Notes under the pieces: model-generated
Told to the model about the DNA's origin: nothing
Databases searched by the model: none
The model's input: only the letters and a program-made list of their open reading frames with translations
Part shown: positions 1-8,674 of the stretch, piece by piece
Layout: every line of letters starts with the position of its first letter
How positions within the stretch are numbered: the stretch's first letter is position 1
Made by a program: the position numbers and the translations under genes
Assembly: GCA_964503315.1 (NCBI GenBank)
Contig: CAZCZL010000012.1
Span: 39,121 to 103,120 of the forward strand
DNA: 64,000 nucleotides
Reading direction: 5' to 3'
Source: FEB-12 sp964503315
GTDB taxonomy: Bacteria; Zixibacteria; MSB-5A5; GN15; FEB-12

Positions 1-236
1 CACCATCCGACGGGAGTGGCGCCATCGAAAGCCAAAATCCCGTTGGCATGCCCTGCCTTGACCAGTTTGCGGAATGCCTGGTGGTTCGGTTCGCCGACCG
101 CCTCGCGCCACATCTTGCCGCCGTGCGGAACGCGCCAGAACATACACCAGCATCCGCCACAGGCACCTCGCTCGCCAAAGAGCTCCTCGATAGCGGGCCA
201 GTCATCTGATTTGAGTTCGCGGACTGTAATAGCCAT
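1..236 (-). CDS. GNAT-like N-acetyltransferase, N-terminal part only (cut by window edge)
   Basis: The reading frame starts with ATG at 236 and runs off the left edge, giving about 78 residues. The start MAITVRELKSDDWPAIEELF is the typical first strand and helix of a GNAT fold. It is followed by a Cys/Trp-rich stretch (CGGCWCMFWR, residues 27-35) that I associate with a GNAT subgroup. A purine-rich AGAAGGA lies about 10 bases before the ATG and supports this start. The acetyl-CoA loop would lie beyond the edge, so substrate and activity cannot be judged. Confidence 0.7.
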   Translation of the reverse strand, partial: MAITVRELKSDDWPAIEELFGERGACGGCWCMFWRVPHGGKMWREAVGEPNHQAFRKLVKAGHANGILAFDGATPVGW

Positions 237-348
237 GACCGGATCCTTCTCTCTATACCTGGATTCAGGATAGGAGACATTCGACCAAGGGGCAATCACA
301 AAACAAGCTAACGAAGACCGACCAGAGGGAAACACCCCTATCGACCCT

Positions 349-372
349 CCCAAAAAGGGCTTGCTTTTTGGG
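349..372. repeat. Perfect 9-bp inverted repeat upstream of the STAS gene
   Basis: CCCAAAAAG and CTTTTTGGG are separated by 6 bases in the 240-base gap between the GNAT fragment and the STAS gene. The stem is AT-rich in the middle and lacks a clean T tract on either strand, so it is not a clear terminator. It could be a regulator site or a leader hairpin. Confidence 0.4.
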
Positions 373-477
373 GGCGGGCAGGGCATCTTTGGTCACCTTT
401 CCTCGGACCGCCGCAACCGGTTGGGGGACAGCACCAACCAGACATAACACAACCTCGATGGATAAAGGCGTAGACTC

Positions 478-816
478 ATGAAATTTGAAGACACCTTGCA
501 GGGCGAAATCGTCATCATCGACATTTCGGGAAAGATCATGGGCGGCGAGGAGACTACGATGTTCCACGGCCGCATTCATGAATACCTCAATCGTAACAAG
601 AAGAAATTCGTCCTCGACTTGGCCAAGACCGACTGGATGAACTCGGTTGGCCTTGGGATGCTGATTTCGGCCCTCACCTCCGTGAAGAATTCCGGCGGAC
701 GGCTGGTGCTCGCCAATATCACCAAGATCGAATCTATCCTGACCATCACTCGGCTGATCTCTGTTTTTGAGCATTTCGAGAGCCGCGAAGACGCGCTCAA
801 GGCGCTCCAAAGCTAA
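478..816 (+). CDS. STAS-domain anti-sigma factor antagonist (SpoIIAA-like)
   Basis: A 112-residue single-domain STAS protein, the usual length for SpoIIAA/RsbV-type antagonists. The signature loop DWMNSVGLGM (residues 52-61) holds Ser56, the position phosphorylated by the partner anti-sigma kinase in this family. The strand pattern IVIIDISGKI...FVLDLAKTDW...GRLVLANIT matches the fold. In the family, the unphosphorylated protein binds the anti-sigma kinase and frees a sigma factor or effector. No kinase or sigma gene lies beside it, so the partner is probably elsewhere. The gene stands alone and ends in a strong terminator 26 bases after the stop codon. Confidence 0.9.
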   Translation: MKFEDTLQGEIVIIDISGKIMGGEETTMFHGRIHEYLNRNKKKFVLDLAKTDWMNSVGLGMLISALTSVKNSGGRLVLANITKIESILTITRLISVFEHFESREDALKALQS

Positions 817-841
817 AGTTTGCTGGCAGATCAGACTTTGA

Positions 842-866
842 GGCCCGCTATGAGCGGGCCTTTTTT
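842..866 (+). terminator. Rho-independent terminator of the STAS gene
   Basis: GGCCCGCT and AGCGGGCC form a perfect 8-bp GC-rich stem with a 3-base loop, followed directly by six T. It begins 26 bases after the STAS stop codon. Confidence 0.93.
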
Positions 867-957
867 GTCGGATTTTGAACCTGCCAGCGGATGATTCCTC
901 CTCTCAAATCACCTCTCCGACCGCAACTTATCGGAAAGTCGTTACGTACATGCCGTC

Positions 958-3300
958 ATGGGAACTATCATCAAATTCGCACGTCTGGCCGCGTTGGTGG
1001 CCATAATCCTGACCCTCCCACTTTTCGCGTACGCACAAGAGACTTTTCAGGCCAAGATCAAGCCTTCGATCACTGTCCCCCGTATCGACGGAAAGGTCAC
1101 GATCGATGGTCATCTTGATGAACCGATCTGGCGGCAATGCTCCGTGGCCGACGGATTCACCGAAACCGACCCCGGCGATTTGATCAAACCTCCGGTCGAT
1201 TCGAGAGCATTGATTGGCTACGATGACCACAACCTCTATGTCGCGCTCATCGCGTTGGACAACGACCCCAAATCTGTCCGCTATTCCCTGCGCGACCGCG
1301 ACGCCATTTTCCGCGATGACTACTTCGGCCTGATGCTCGATACATACGGCGACGCGTCGTGGGGATACGAGTTGTTCGTTAATCCGCTCGGTATCCAGGG
1401 GGACCTTCGGATGATGAATGGCGGCAACGAAGATATGACCTTCGACCTCATCTGGCACTCCAAAGGGATGGTCACCGACTCCGGCTACCAGGTTGAGATC
1501 GCGATACCGTTCTCCAGTCTGCGGTTCCCCAACAAGGAGGAACAGGTCTGGAAGGTCAATTTCTGGCGTGATCGTCAGCGCGAGGTACGTCGTCGCATGT
1601 GCTGGGCGGCTATCAGCCGCGATGACCCCTGCTTCCTGTGTCAGTGGGGAACGCTGACCGGCATTTCCGGGATAAAATCAGGCAATAAGCTGGAAGTGCT
1701 TCCGAATATCATCGCGTTTCAGTCCGGACAATTGCGGGATTACGGCAACCCCGATGATGGTTTTGAAAATGGCGATGCCGATGCCGAGGTTTCATTCAAC
1801 GCGCGATATAGTTTGTCCTCCAACGCGACTGCCGAAATATCCGCCAACCCTGATTTCAGCCAGGTTGAATCTGACGCGACACAGATCGATGTTAACTCAC
1901 CCTTCGCGCTGTTTTTCGAAGAACGACGCCCCTTCTTCCAGGAGGGGTCCGATCTTTACGGCTCATTTGTTGATGTAATCTATACGCGCTCCATCGCCGA
2001 CCCGGTAATAGCGTCAAAACTAACCGGCAAATTCGGGCGCACCAGTTTCACCTACCTGCTTGGCCGCGATGAGCACACGCCACTGCTGGTTCCGCAGAAG
2101 GAACGGTCGTATCTCTGGCAAGGCGGCAAGAGCACGTCGAATATCTTTCGCATGAAACATCAGATCAAAGATGGCTCCTTTATCGGTGGCATGCTGACCG
2201 ACCGTCGACTCGACGGAGGTGGCTCGGGAACGGTCTTTGGCGGCGACTTCTCCTATCAATTCCTGAAAAATTACCAGGTCGAAGGGCAGCTAGTGGGTAG
2301 CAGGACCGATGAGCCGGACGATACTCTTCTCTCCGATGGCGCCGGGGATGCCCGCTTTGATGATTCCGCGCACACGGTTGCCTTTGATGGCGAGACCTTC
2401 TGGGGGCATGCCGGATATTTCAGTATCGAGCGCAATGCCCGTGTCTGGAATGTGAATATCGACTATAATCAGTACAGCCCGACCTTCCGCGCGGACAATG
2501 GTTTTGTCACCCGTAACAGTAATCGGTCAATCGATATCTGGACCGGCCTCAATTTCCAGCAGAATAACAAACTGCTGCAACGTATCGAGCCATCGGTCGG
2601 GATCGGCCGTTTGTGGGATTGGGATGGGACCCGCAAAGATGAGTGGTTGGTCCCGCATCTCGAAATGCAGTTGACCGGCCAGACATTCGTCTGGGCGGAA
2701 TATCTTTGGAGTCGCGAGCTGTTCAGGGATGTCTGGTTTCCCGGGATCAGGAGAGCAACCTTTGGAGTGAATGGGCGACCATCGGAGTTCTTTAATTTCG
2801 AGATCAACACCAATTTCGGGCGGTTCATCGCGCGAAGCGGTGAGCTCGAAGAACCGGTACTCGGCGAGGGAGAAAACTACTTCCTCTGGATATCACTCAA
2901 GCCGACCAAACGTTTGCTGATTGAACCGTATATCGAATACTCCAAGCTGGATTTCCCGGAGGACGCCCAGTACGTTTTGGAGAACCCCAACGCCAGCAGG
3001 AATATTTACGACTACTATGTCGCGCGCTCACGATTCAATTACCAGTTGAGCCGCGAATGGTTCCTGCGCGTGGTGGTTGAGTACGTGCATGGAAAAGAGA
3101 TTGTCAACACCGGTTCAGGGTATGCGTATGACCAGCAGGCGTATCTTTCGATCGAGCCGCTGTTGAGCTGGAAACTGAATCCGTTCACGATCTTCTATGT
3201 CGGCTCGACGCACGACTACTGGGATGTGAATCAGGAGGGGAAGCTGTACCGTTCCTCGCAGCGCTTTTTCGCGAAATTCCAGTATCTGTTCAGGATATAG
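958..3300 (+). CDS. CBM9-like / DUF5916 outer-membrane protein
   Basis: A 780-residue secreted protein. Residues 1-26 form a signal peptide ending AYA, with likely cleavage before QETF. Residues about 40-215 resemble the CBM9-like fold (IDGKVTIDGHLDEPIW, later GYQVEIAIPFSSLRF), which binds carbohydrate in characterised relatives. The rest matches the DUF5916 type, with FNARYSLSSNATAEISANPDFSQVESD and FFEERRPFFQEG as recognisable blocks, then alternating aromatic strands ending in FRI as expected of a beta barrel. The likely location is the outer membrane. Substrate is unknown; in related phyla these genes often accompany polymer uptake, but no glycoside hydrolase is adjacent here. The ATG at 958 is preferred because the signal peptide follows directly; the ribosome site is weak. 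Confidence 0.85.
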   Translation: MGTIIKFARLAALVAIILTLPLFAYAQETFQAKIKPSITVPRIDGKVTIDGHLDEPIWRQCSVADGFTETDPGDLIKPPVDSRALIGYDDHNLYVALIALDNDPKSVRYSLRDRDAIFRDDYFGLMLDTYGDASWGYELFVNPLGIQGDLRMMNGGNEDMTFDLIWHSKGMVTDSGYQVEIAIPFSSLRFPNKEEQVWKVNFWRDRQREVRRRMCWAAISRDDPCFLCQWGTLTGISGIKSGNKLEVLPNIIAFQSGQLRDYGNPDDGFENGDADAEVSFNARYSLSSNATAEISANPDFSQVESDATQIDVNSPFALFFEERRPFFQEGSDLYGSFVDVIYTRSIADPVIASKLTGKFGRTSFTYLLGRDEHTPLLVPQKERSYLWQGGKSTSNIFRMKHQIKDGSFIGGMLTDRRLDGGGSGTVFGGDFSYQFLKNYQVEGQLVGSRTDEPDDTLLSDGAGDARFDDSAHTVAFDGETFWGHAGYFSIERNARVWNVNIDYNQYSPTFRADNGFVTRNSNRSIDIWTGLNFQQNNKLLQRIEPSVGIGRLWDWDGTRKDEWLVPHLEMQLTGQTFVWAEYLWSRELFRDVWFPGIRRATFGVNGRPSEFFNFEINTNFGRFIARSGELEEPVLGEGENYFLWISLKPTKRLLIEPYIEYSKLDFPEDAQYVLENPNASRNIYDYYVARSRFNYQLSREWFLRVVVEYVHGKEIVNTGSGYAYDQQAYLSIEPLLSWKLNPFTIFYVGSTHDYWDVNQEGKLYRSSQRFFAKFQYLFRI

Positions 3301-3323
3301 CGGAGTTTAGTTATTTGTCCGTC

Positions 3324-3369
3324 ATCACGAGCTTTGCTCAAACCATTTGACAAAGCAAAGCGTCGTGAT
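3324..3369. repeat. Imperfect 15-bp inverted repeat downstream of the DUF5916 gene
   Basis: ATCACGAGCTTTGCT (3324-3338) pairs with AGCAAAGCGTCGTGAT (3354-3369) apart from a 2-base bulge, with a 15-base loop. There is no T tract after it. It probably forms a stabilising 3' hairpin or is a copy of a dispersed element. Confidence 0.45.
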
Positions 3370-3380
3370 CTCTGTTGAAT

Positions 3381-3410
3381 TCGGGCTTCGACTCCGCTCA
3401 GCCCGATTTT
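3381..3410 (+). terminator. Probable terminator of the DUF5916 gene
   Basis: TCGGGCT (3381-3387) and AGCCCGA (3400-3406) form a 7-bp stem with a 12-base loop, followed by four T. It lies about 80 bases after the stop codon. The core CTTCGACTCCGCTCAG resembles interspersed palindromic elements seen in many genomes, so it may also be a repeat copy. Confidence 0.55.
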
Positions 3411-3712
3411 CTGCGTGGCATGCCTCTGCGCCTGTCCGTTTCATCTTGTATTACAATTGTAACATCTTCTTAGTCCATCCCCCTATATAAAGGGACCATG
3501 TAGTCGCCCTCCCGCTATCACTAAGGCCTGGACTCAACATGCAACCATCATCCCTTTATCCCTCACAACAACCCCACAAATCGCGTTATCCGCATCGTGT
3601 CCGGCACAACCGAATGTTGAATTGCATAGACTTGATGGTTGATGGTTGAGGCCAATTTCTCCTTACCGCTCTCCTCCAACAACTTGATGGCTGCAATTTG
3701 CCTCCATTCCAC
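3411..3712. other. Intergenic stretch with no gene recognised
   Basis: About 300 bases between the DUF5916 terminator and the clpX terminator. Short open frames exist on both strands. The 60-codon frame on the minus strand runs through the clpX terminator hairpin and has no recognisable product, so I do not call it. No tRNA or clear promoter was seen. Confidence 0.5.
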
Positions 3713-3736
3713 AAAAAAGCCGGCGTCACTGCCGGC
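3713..3736 (-). terminator. Terminator of the tig-clpP-clpX operon
   Basis: GCCGGC (3719-3724) and GCCGGC (3731-3736) flank a 6-base loop. Six A on the plus strand (3713-3718) give a T tract after the stem in the minus direction. It starts 30 bases after the clpX stop. Confidence 0.85.
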
Positions 3737-3765
3737 CTTGTACATGATCTCTCGTCTAAGTAAAC

Positions 3766-5052
3766 TTATCCCGCTTTTTTCTTCTCCGCGTGAGTTACCA
3801 GTTTCGGTGGTTTGCCTTCGGTGATGGTCTCGGCCCCGACCACAACCTCGGCAACTTCCGGATGCGACGGGATATCGTACATCACGCCAAGCATCGCCTT
3901 CTCGAAGATCGAGCGAAGCGCACGGGCACCGGTCTTTTTCTCCATCGCGATCTTCACGGCGGCCTGAAGGGCCTCTTCTTCGAAGCGGATCTTGACCCCT
4001 TCCATCTCCATCAACCGCGCGTACTGTTTGGTCAGCGCGTTTTTCGGTTCGGTCAGGATAGACATCATCGCGACCGCATCAAGCGGACGCAACGGCGCGA
4101 CGACCGGGAGACGTCCGACCAACTCAGGTATCAGACCGAACTCGATAAGGTCGGCGGGGATGACATGGTCAAGGATCTCATCGGAGTTCTGGCCGACGAA
4201 CTTTTTGTTCGCCTCAAACCCGACAATGCGACTCCCCTGACGACGGGCGACGATCTTATCCAGACCATCAAACGCGCCGCCGCAGATGAAGAGGATGTTC
4301 GAAGTATCTATCTGCACGAAGGCCTGCTCGGGATGCTTCCGTCCACCTTTCGGCGGGATATTGGAGACAGTCCCTTCGAGGATCTTGAGCAGACCCTGCT
4401 GGACCCCCTCGCCGGAGACATCGCGCGTGATCGACGGATTACCATCTTTACGGGAGATCTTGTCGATCTCATCGATATAGATGATCCCTCGTTCGGTCTT
4501 CGCCTGATTGTAATTGGCCGCCTGGTAGAGACGGACCAGGATATTCTCGACATCTTCGCCGACATAGCCGGCCTCGGTCAGGACGGTAGCATCGGCGATA
4601 GTGAACGGCACTTTGAGGAATTTCGCGAGTGAACGGGCGATGAGGGTTTTCCCCGTGCCGGTCGGACCGAGCATCAGGATATTGGATTTCTCCAGGTCGA
4701 CCGTGTCGCCGGAAGAGACATCGCCCGAGGTCCGTGAGCGGAGATTGAGATTCACCCGCTTGTAGTGATTGTAGACGGCGACAGCGACCGTCTTTTTGGC
4801 GGTCTCCTGGCCGATCACGTACTGGTCGAGGAAGTTCTTTATCTCGGCCGGGCGCGGAAGGTTCTGGATCTCCTCACTCGGTTCGTAATCAGGCGCGTTC
4901 TGCAAGAGGTCGGAGCAAAGCACCACGCACTCGTTGCAGATGTAGGCCTCGTGACCGGAGAACAACCGTTTGACCTGCCCGTACGCCTTGCCGCAGAACG
5001 AACAGCGGTGCGGCATGCGCGGCGGTTGACCCGCTTGGTGTGTCATATTCAC
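3766..5052 (-). CDS. clpX: ATP-dependent Clp protease ATP-binding subunit ClpX
   Basis: A 428-residue AAA+ unfoldase that feeds tagged or misfolded proteins to ClpP. The N-terminal zinc-binding domain has four cysteines (C17, C20, C39, C42). Walker A is GPTGTGKT (129-136), Walker B IYIDEID (191-197), and the pore loop GYVG (162-165). The ClpP-docking loop reads IVGF (276-279), a conservative form of the IGF motif. Length and all key elements are normal, so it should be functional. It is the last gene of tig-clpP-clpX, 34 bases after clpP, and is followed by a strong terminator. Confidence 0.98.
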   Translation of the reverse strand: MNMTHQAGQPPRMPHRCSFCGKAYGQVKRLFSGHEAYICNECVVLCSDLLQNAPDYEPSEEIQNLPRPAEIKNFLDQYVIGQETAKKTVAVAVYNHYKRVNLNLRSRTSGDVSSGDTVDLEKSNILMLGPTGTGKTLIARSLAKFLKVPFTIADATVLTEAGYVGEDVENILVRLYQAANYNQAKTERGIIYIDEIDKISRKDGNPSITRDVSGEGVQQGLLKILEGTVSNIPPKGGRKHPEQAFVQIDTSNILFICGGAFDGLDKIVARRQGSRIVGFEANKKFVGQNSDEILDHVIPADLIEFGLIPELVGRLPVVAPLRPLDAVAMMSILTEPKNALTKQYARLMEMEGVKIRFEEEALQAAVKIAMEKKTGARALRSIFEKAMLGVMYDIPSHPEVAEVVVGAETITEGKPPKLVTHAEKKKAG

Positions 5053-5086
5053 ATCCTATGCTTCAGGACCGTCGTGCGGTCGATGA

Positions 5087-5731
5087 CTACTTCTTCTCTT
5101 TCTTGCCGAACTCGTAGACCTTGTCGATCAGGCCGTAGTTCTTGGCCTCTTCGGCGGACATGAAGTAGTCGCGGTCGGAATCCTTCTCGATCTGATCGAG
5201 CGGCTTTCCGGTATGGTGCGAGAGAAGTTCGTTGAGACGGCGTTTCGTCCGGAGGAACTCCTCAGTCATGATAACGATATCGGAGATCTGACCCTGTGTG
5301 CCGGCGGACGGCTGGTGGATCATGATCCGGCTATTCGGCAGCGCCGAACGCTTGCCGGCGGTACCCGACGCGAGCAGGAAGGCGCCCATCGACGCGGCCA
5401 GCCCCATACAGGTGGTGGCAACATCCGGCTTGATAAACTGCATCGTGTCATACATCGCCAATCCGGCGGAAACGGAGCCGCCCGGCGAGTTGATATAGAG
5501 AAAGATATCCTTCTCCGGATCCTCGGCGTCGAGGAAGAGCAACTGCGCGATCACCAGGTTGGAGACATTGTCATCGATCGGCGTGCCGATAAAAACGATG
5601 CGATCCTTGAGGAGTCGCGAAAAAATGTCGTAGGCGCGTTCGCCGCGTCCGGTCTGCTCCACCACCATCGGGACCAGATAACTCTGTTGCGCTTTAGCGT
5701 AATGCTTGACGAGATCGTTGAATTCTTTCAC
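5087..5731 (-). CDS. clpP: ATP-dependent Clp protease proteolytic subunit ClpP
   Basis: A 214-residue serine peptidase of family S14, which forms the tetradecameric degradation chamber. The catalytic triad is visible: Ser114 in GLAASMGAFLL, His139 in MIHQPS, and Asp188 in the RDYFMSAEEA block. The oligomerisation and substrate-cleft sequence INSPGGSVSAG is intact. The N-terminal 20 residues probably include a short propeptide; MVVEQTGRGERAYDIFSRLL marks the mature core. The gene lies 34 bases after tig and 34 before clpX, an arrangement common in bacteria that couples folding and proteolysis. Confidence 0.98.
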   Translation of the reverse strand: MKEFNDLVKHYAKAQQSYLVPMVVEQTGRGERAYDIFSRLLKDRIVFIGTPIDDNVSNLVIAQLLFLDAEDPEKDIFLYINSPGGSVSAGLAMYDTMQFIKPDVATTCMGLAASMGAFLLASGTAGKRSALPNSRIMIHQPSAGTQGQISDIVIMTEEFLRTKRRLNELLSHHTGKPLDQIEKDSDRDYFMSAEEAKNYGLIDKVYEFGKKEKK

Positions 5732-5765
5732 GCGTTGCTTCCTTTTCGCTTATCAGGAACATCCA

Positions 5766-7040
5766 TTATGCTTTTTTGTCCGGCGCCACCACCTGGGCTT
5801 TGCTCATCAGGAAATCGAGTACTTTTTCCTCAAGCAGCGAATCCCGCAAGCTGCTGACCTTGCCCGACTTATTCAGGGCCTCGGTCGCCTGCTCTTTGGT
5901 GATCTGGTTGCGCTGGGCGAATTCATCTATCCATTTTTCGGTATCTGCCGCCAAAACTTCAATCGTCTCCTGAGTCGCAAGCTGGTGCCAGATAAGGTCC
6001 CAGCGCATCGCCTCTATGCCGACATGGCGGTAGTTCTGCTTAATTTGCTCTTCATCCTCGGCGGTCGCCTTGGGGTACTGCTTCTTGAAGTCTTCCACTA
6101 CCGACTCAAGGTATTCCGCCACCATCCCTTCCGGTATCGGGATCGGGTTGATATCGGTCATCTGGTGGATCAGTTCATGGCGTTGGTTACGCTTGAATGC
6201 ATCCTCGCGCTGACGTTTCAGGTCTTCGCGGATCTTGAGGCGCATCTCTAGAAGAGTTTCGCCGATGCCGGTCTGCTTGGCGAAGCTGTCATCGAGTTCA
6301 GGAAGGATCACTTCCTTGACTGACTTCAGCGTAGCCTGATAGGTTATCGATGCTCCGGCGAAAACGCGGTCGGAGTAATCTTCAGGATAGATGACCTCGA
6401 TACTCTTTTCGTCGCCGATCTTCATTCCGGGGATCTGCTCACGGAATTCTTTGATCGTGATCGGATTGGAGAGATCGACCTCGGAATTCGGGAAGCTGTC
6501 GGTCTGGAGGACCAGTTTCGGGTCGGCGATCTTTTTGAGATCCACGGTCACCCAGTCAGCGGTGGTAGCTTCACGCTCGACCGGACGGACAGTCGCCATC
6601 CGCTTGCGCATATACTCAACCATCTCGTTGACATCTTTGTCTGAGACTTCGCCATCTTCTTTGGTCACTTTGATACCGGCATAGCCGATGGTGCCGACCT
6701 CGGGAAAAACTTCGACCTGGGCGGTATAGTTGAAGCCGCCATCATCGTTGAAATTGAAATCGGTCAGAGTCGGACGGGTCGCGACCTTAAGGGAATGTTC
6801 TTTGACCGCCTCAGGGAGAGTTTCCTTGATCAGGTCATCCACGACATCCGCGCGGACCTCGTTGGCGAACATATTCTTGATCATCGGCATCGGGACTTTC
6901 CCTTTGCGGAAGCCCTTGATCTCAGCTTTCTGCTGGACCTCGACGAATTTCTTTTCCATTTCGGTCTGTACCCGCTCGGCAGGAACAACCACCGAAAGTT
7001 CGCGCACTAACCCTTCACCTGTCTTGACTTCAACTTTCAC
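5766..7040 (-). CDS. tig: Trigger factor (ribosome-associated chaperone, peptidyl-prolyl isomerase)
   Basis: A 424-residue trigger factor with the three expected parts. The ribosome-binding domain carries the signature GFRKGKVP (43-50), which docks at the peptide exit tunnel. An FKBP-like isomerase domain follows at about 150-250 (TADWVTVDLKK...YQATLKSVKEV). A helical chaperone domain covers about 260-424. Length is normal for the family. It is the first gene of the tig-clpP-clpX operon. About 260 bases of non-coding DNA separate it from tRNA-Leu upstream, and the operon promoter is presumably there, though I could not identify clear -35 and -10 boxes. Confidence 0.97.
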   Translation of the reverse strand: MKVEVKTGEGLVRELSVVVPAERVQTEMEKKFVEVQQKAEIKGFRKGKVPMPMIKNMFANEVRADVVDDLIKETLPEAVKEHSLKVATRPTLTDFNFNDDGGFNYTAQVEVFPEVGTIGYAGIKVTKEDGEVSDKDVNEMVEYMRKRMATVRPVEREATTADWVTVDLKKIADPKLVLQTDSFPNSEVDLSNPITIKEFREQIPGMKIGDEKSIEVIYPEDYSDRVFAGASITYQATLKSVKEVILPELDDSFAKQTGIGETLLEMRLKIREDLKRQREDAFKRNQRHELIHQMTDINPIPIPEGMVAEYLESVVEDFKKQYPKATAEDEEQIKQNYRHVGIEAMRWDLIWHQLATQETIEVLAADTEKWIDEFAQRNQITKEQATEALNKSGKVSSLRDSLLEEKVLDFLMSKAQVVAPDKKA

Positions 7041-7182
7041 AAATAATCTCCATCGGCCTCAGCCGGTCGTGTTAGGTAGCAACGGTCGGGAGGCGGCTGA
7101 ATGTTCCCGCCTGCCAGGATGGCGGAGGTTCGGGAGATCGGGCCGCATGGTCCGCCGTTATCTGAACCTATAATAAAGCACC

Positions 7183-7207
7183 AAAAGCCACCTGAAAACA
7201 AGTGGCT
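7183..7207 (-). terminator. Possible terminator of tRNA-Leu
   Basis: AGCCAC (7186-7191) and GTGGCT (7202-7207) form a 6-bp stem with a 10-base loop. In the minus direction it is followed by TTTGG. It lies about 95 bases beyond the tRNA 3' end. The short stem and short T run make it tentative. Confidence 0.4.
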
Positions 7208-7300
7208 AATTTGGGGCGCAAGTTCTGATGTGACAGACATTTCGCAGGCGGGGCGGGTGGATTGCCGGTCCGGGCCGCGGCTGAAAGTCACGGGGAAATC

Positions 7301-7385
<85 letters not shown>

Positions 7386-7400
7386 AGTATACAGGGCAAC

Positions 7401-7429
7401 AAGTTAGGCGGTTGTCCACTGTTAGGCAA
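7401..7429 (-). promoter_or_regulatory. Candidate sigma-70-type promoter for tRNA-Leu
   Basis: On the minus strand TTGCCT and TAACTT are separated by exactly 17 bases. Transcription would begin about 10 bases before the mature tRNA 5' end, a normal leader length. Both boxes are imperfect. Confidence 0.4.
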
Positions 7430-7488
7430 GTATTAAGTGGAGTGCGGCATTGGCTGACACGCCGATGAACCGCGAACCTCAGTTTCCG

Positions 7489-8454
7489 TCAAGGAAGGAC
7501 CGAGATCACGACTTTCCCGAGCGCGTGACCGGATTCAACGTATCGGATCGCTTCGGGTGTCTCGCTCAAAGTGTAGCGTTTGCCAATCACGGGGACGACC
7601 TTGCCAGACTCTAGTAGATCTCTGATAGCTAACAGGTCGGGTTGGTTGATATTTGCCAACATGCCGGTGACTTTTCTCCCCTCCCCACCCGAAAGGAGCG
7701 GACGAAAAGCGGACATCAAAAGGAAGTTCGCCATTGACCCGCCGACCAGCACGTAGGTCCCGCGGGGTCTGAGCGCTTTGGCGGAATGCCGGATCGATCC
7801 AAAATTGGCGGAGTCAATGATGAGGTCATACTTCCTCGCGCCTTTGGTATAGTCTTCATTGGTGTAGTCAATGACCGCATCGGCGCCGATGGAAAGAACT
7901 GTCTCCCGCTTTGGGCCGCTACAGACACCTGTGACGTGCGCGCCGAATGATTTAGCGATCTGCACCGCGAAAGATCCCACCCCACCCGCGGCGCCGTTGA
8001 CCAAGACATGACATCCGGGTTGAATCTCTCCCGCGACGCGAATTGCCTGGAATGCGGTCAGGGCCGCGACTGGGACAGCCGCGGCTTGTTCGAACGTTAG
8101 ATTTGCCGGTTTGTGTACCAACTTCTCCTGACTGATGAGGAAGCATTCGGCGAAGCTCCCTCTCCCTGAGCCAAAGACCTCATCGCCGACCTTGAATTGG
8201 GTCACACTCGACCCGACCGCTTCGACTGTACCGGCGAAATCTGCGCCCAGAACCTGGTGCTTTGGTTTGAACACCCCAAACCCGATCAGGCGCATAAAAT
8301 AGGGATCGCCGCGCATGATATGCCAGTCCATCGGATTGACAGAGGCCGCATGGACCTTCACCAGAACCTGGTTCTCTTTGGGAACCGGTGTCTCTACCTC
8401 TTTAAGCTCAAGTCTATCCGCAGGTCCATATGAACTAAGTATGATTGCTTTCAT
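7489..8454 (-). CDS. Zinc-independent NAD(P)-dependent alcohol dehydrogenase / quinone oxidoreductase
   Basis: A 321-residue medium-chain dehydrogenase/reductase of the quinone-reductase branch. An N-terminal GroES-like part (ENQVLVKVHAASVNPMDWHIMRGD) precedes a Rossmann domain with GAAGGVG (154-160). The catalytic and structural zinc ligands of classical alcohol dehydrogenases are absent, so a zinc-independent reductase of quinones or unsaturated carbonyls is likely. It diverges from the arsR operon across about 220 bases and could share control with it, but the link to arsenic is only positional. The substrate is unknown. Confidence 0.85.
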   Translation of the reverse strand: MKAIILSSYGPADRLELKEVETPVPKENQVLVKVHAASVNPMDWHIMRGDPYFMRLIGFGVFKPKHQVLGADFAGTVEAVGSSVTQFKVGDEVFGSGRGSFAECFLISQEKLVHKPANLTFEQAAAVPVAALTAFQAIRVAGEIQPGCHVLVNGAAGGVGSFAVQIAKSFGAHVTGVCSGPKRETVLSIGADAVIDYTNEDYTKGARKYDLIIDSANFGSIRHSAKALRPRGTYVLVGGSMANFLLMSAFRPLLSGGEGRKVTGMLANINQPDLLAIRDLLESGKVVPVIGKRYTLSETPEAIRYVESGHALGKVVISVLP

Positions 8455-8620
8455 GTCATCTCACCTGTATTGGATTTATCTTAAGGTATGGGGAGTGATG
8501 TTCGAGGGCAAGTCATCAAGAGAGCGGGTACCGTCGCGTACTCGGTCACGATCGACCTTTACTGTACCGCAACGAGTTACGTTGATTTCGCTTATAATCG
8601 ACAGTTTGCTCTTGTTTATA

Positions 8621-8652
8621 TCGACTATTTGGCGATATTGCCAAATAGTCGA
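8621..8652. promoter_or_regulatory. Perfect palindromic operator upstream of arsR
   Basis: TCGACTATTTGGC (8621-8633) is repeated as its exact reverse complement GCCAAATAGTCGA (8640-8652) around a 6-base spacer. It ends 2 bases before the arsR ribosome site GAAGGAG (8655-8661). ArsR/SmtB repressors bind such inverted repeats and block their own promoter. A possible promoter, TTGTTT at 8612 and GATATT at 8634 with a 16-base gap, would be overlapped by it. Confidence 0.8.
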
Positions 8653-8674
8653 CTGAAGGAGCTTGTTATCGATT

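Noticed and set aside
265..810. 181-codon minus-strand frame opposite the STAS gene
   Set aside because: It is the antisense shadow of a clear STAS gene and has no family features of its own.
3563..3745. 60-codon minus-strand frame downstream of clpX
   Set aside because: It runs through the clpX terminator hairpin, has no recognisable product and no good ribosome site.
3790..4632. 280-codon plus-strand frame opposite clpX
   Set aside because: A long shadow frame caused by GC-biased codons in clpX; no recognisable domain.
7131..7180. Promoter-like TATAAT on the plus strand between tig and tRNA-Leu
   Set aside because: No plus-strand gene follows it.
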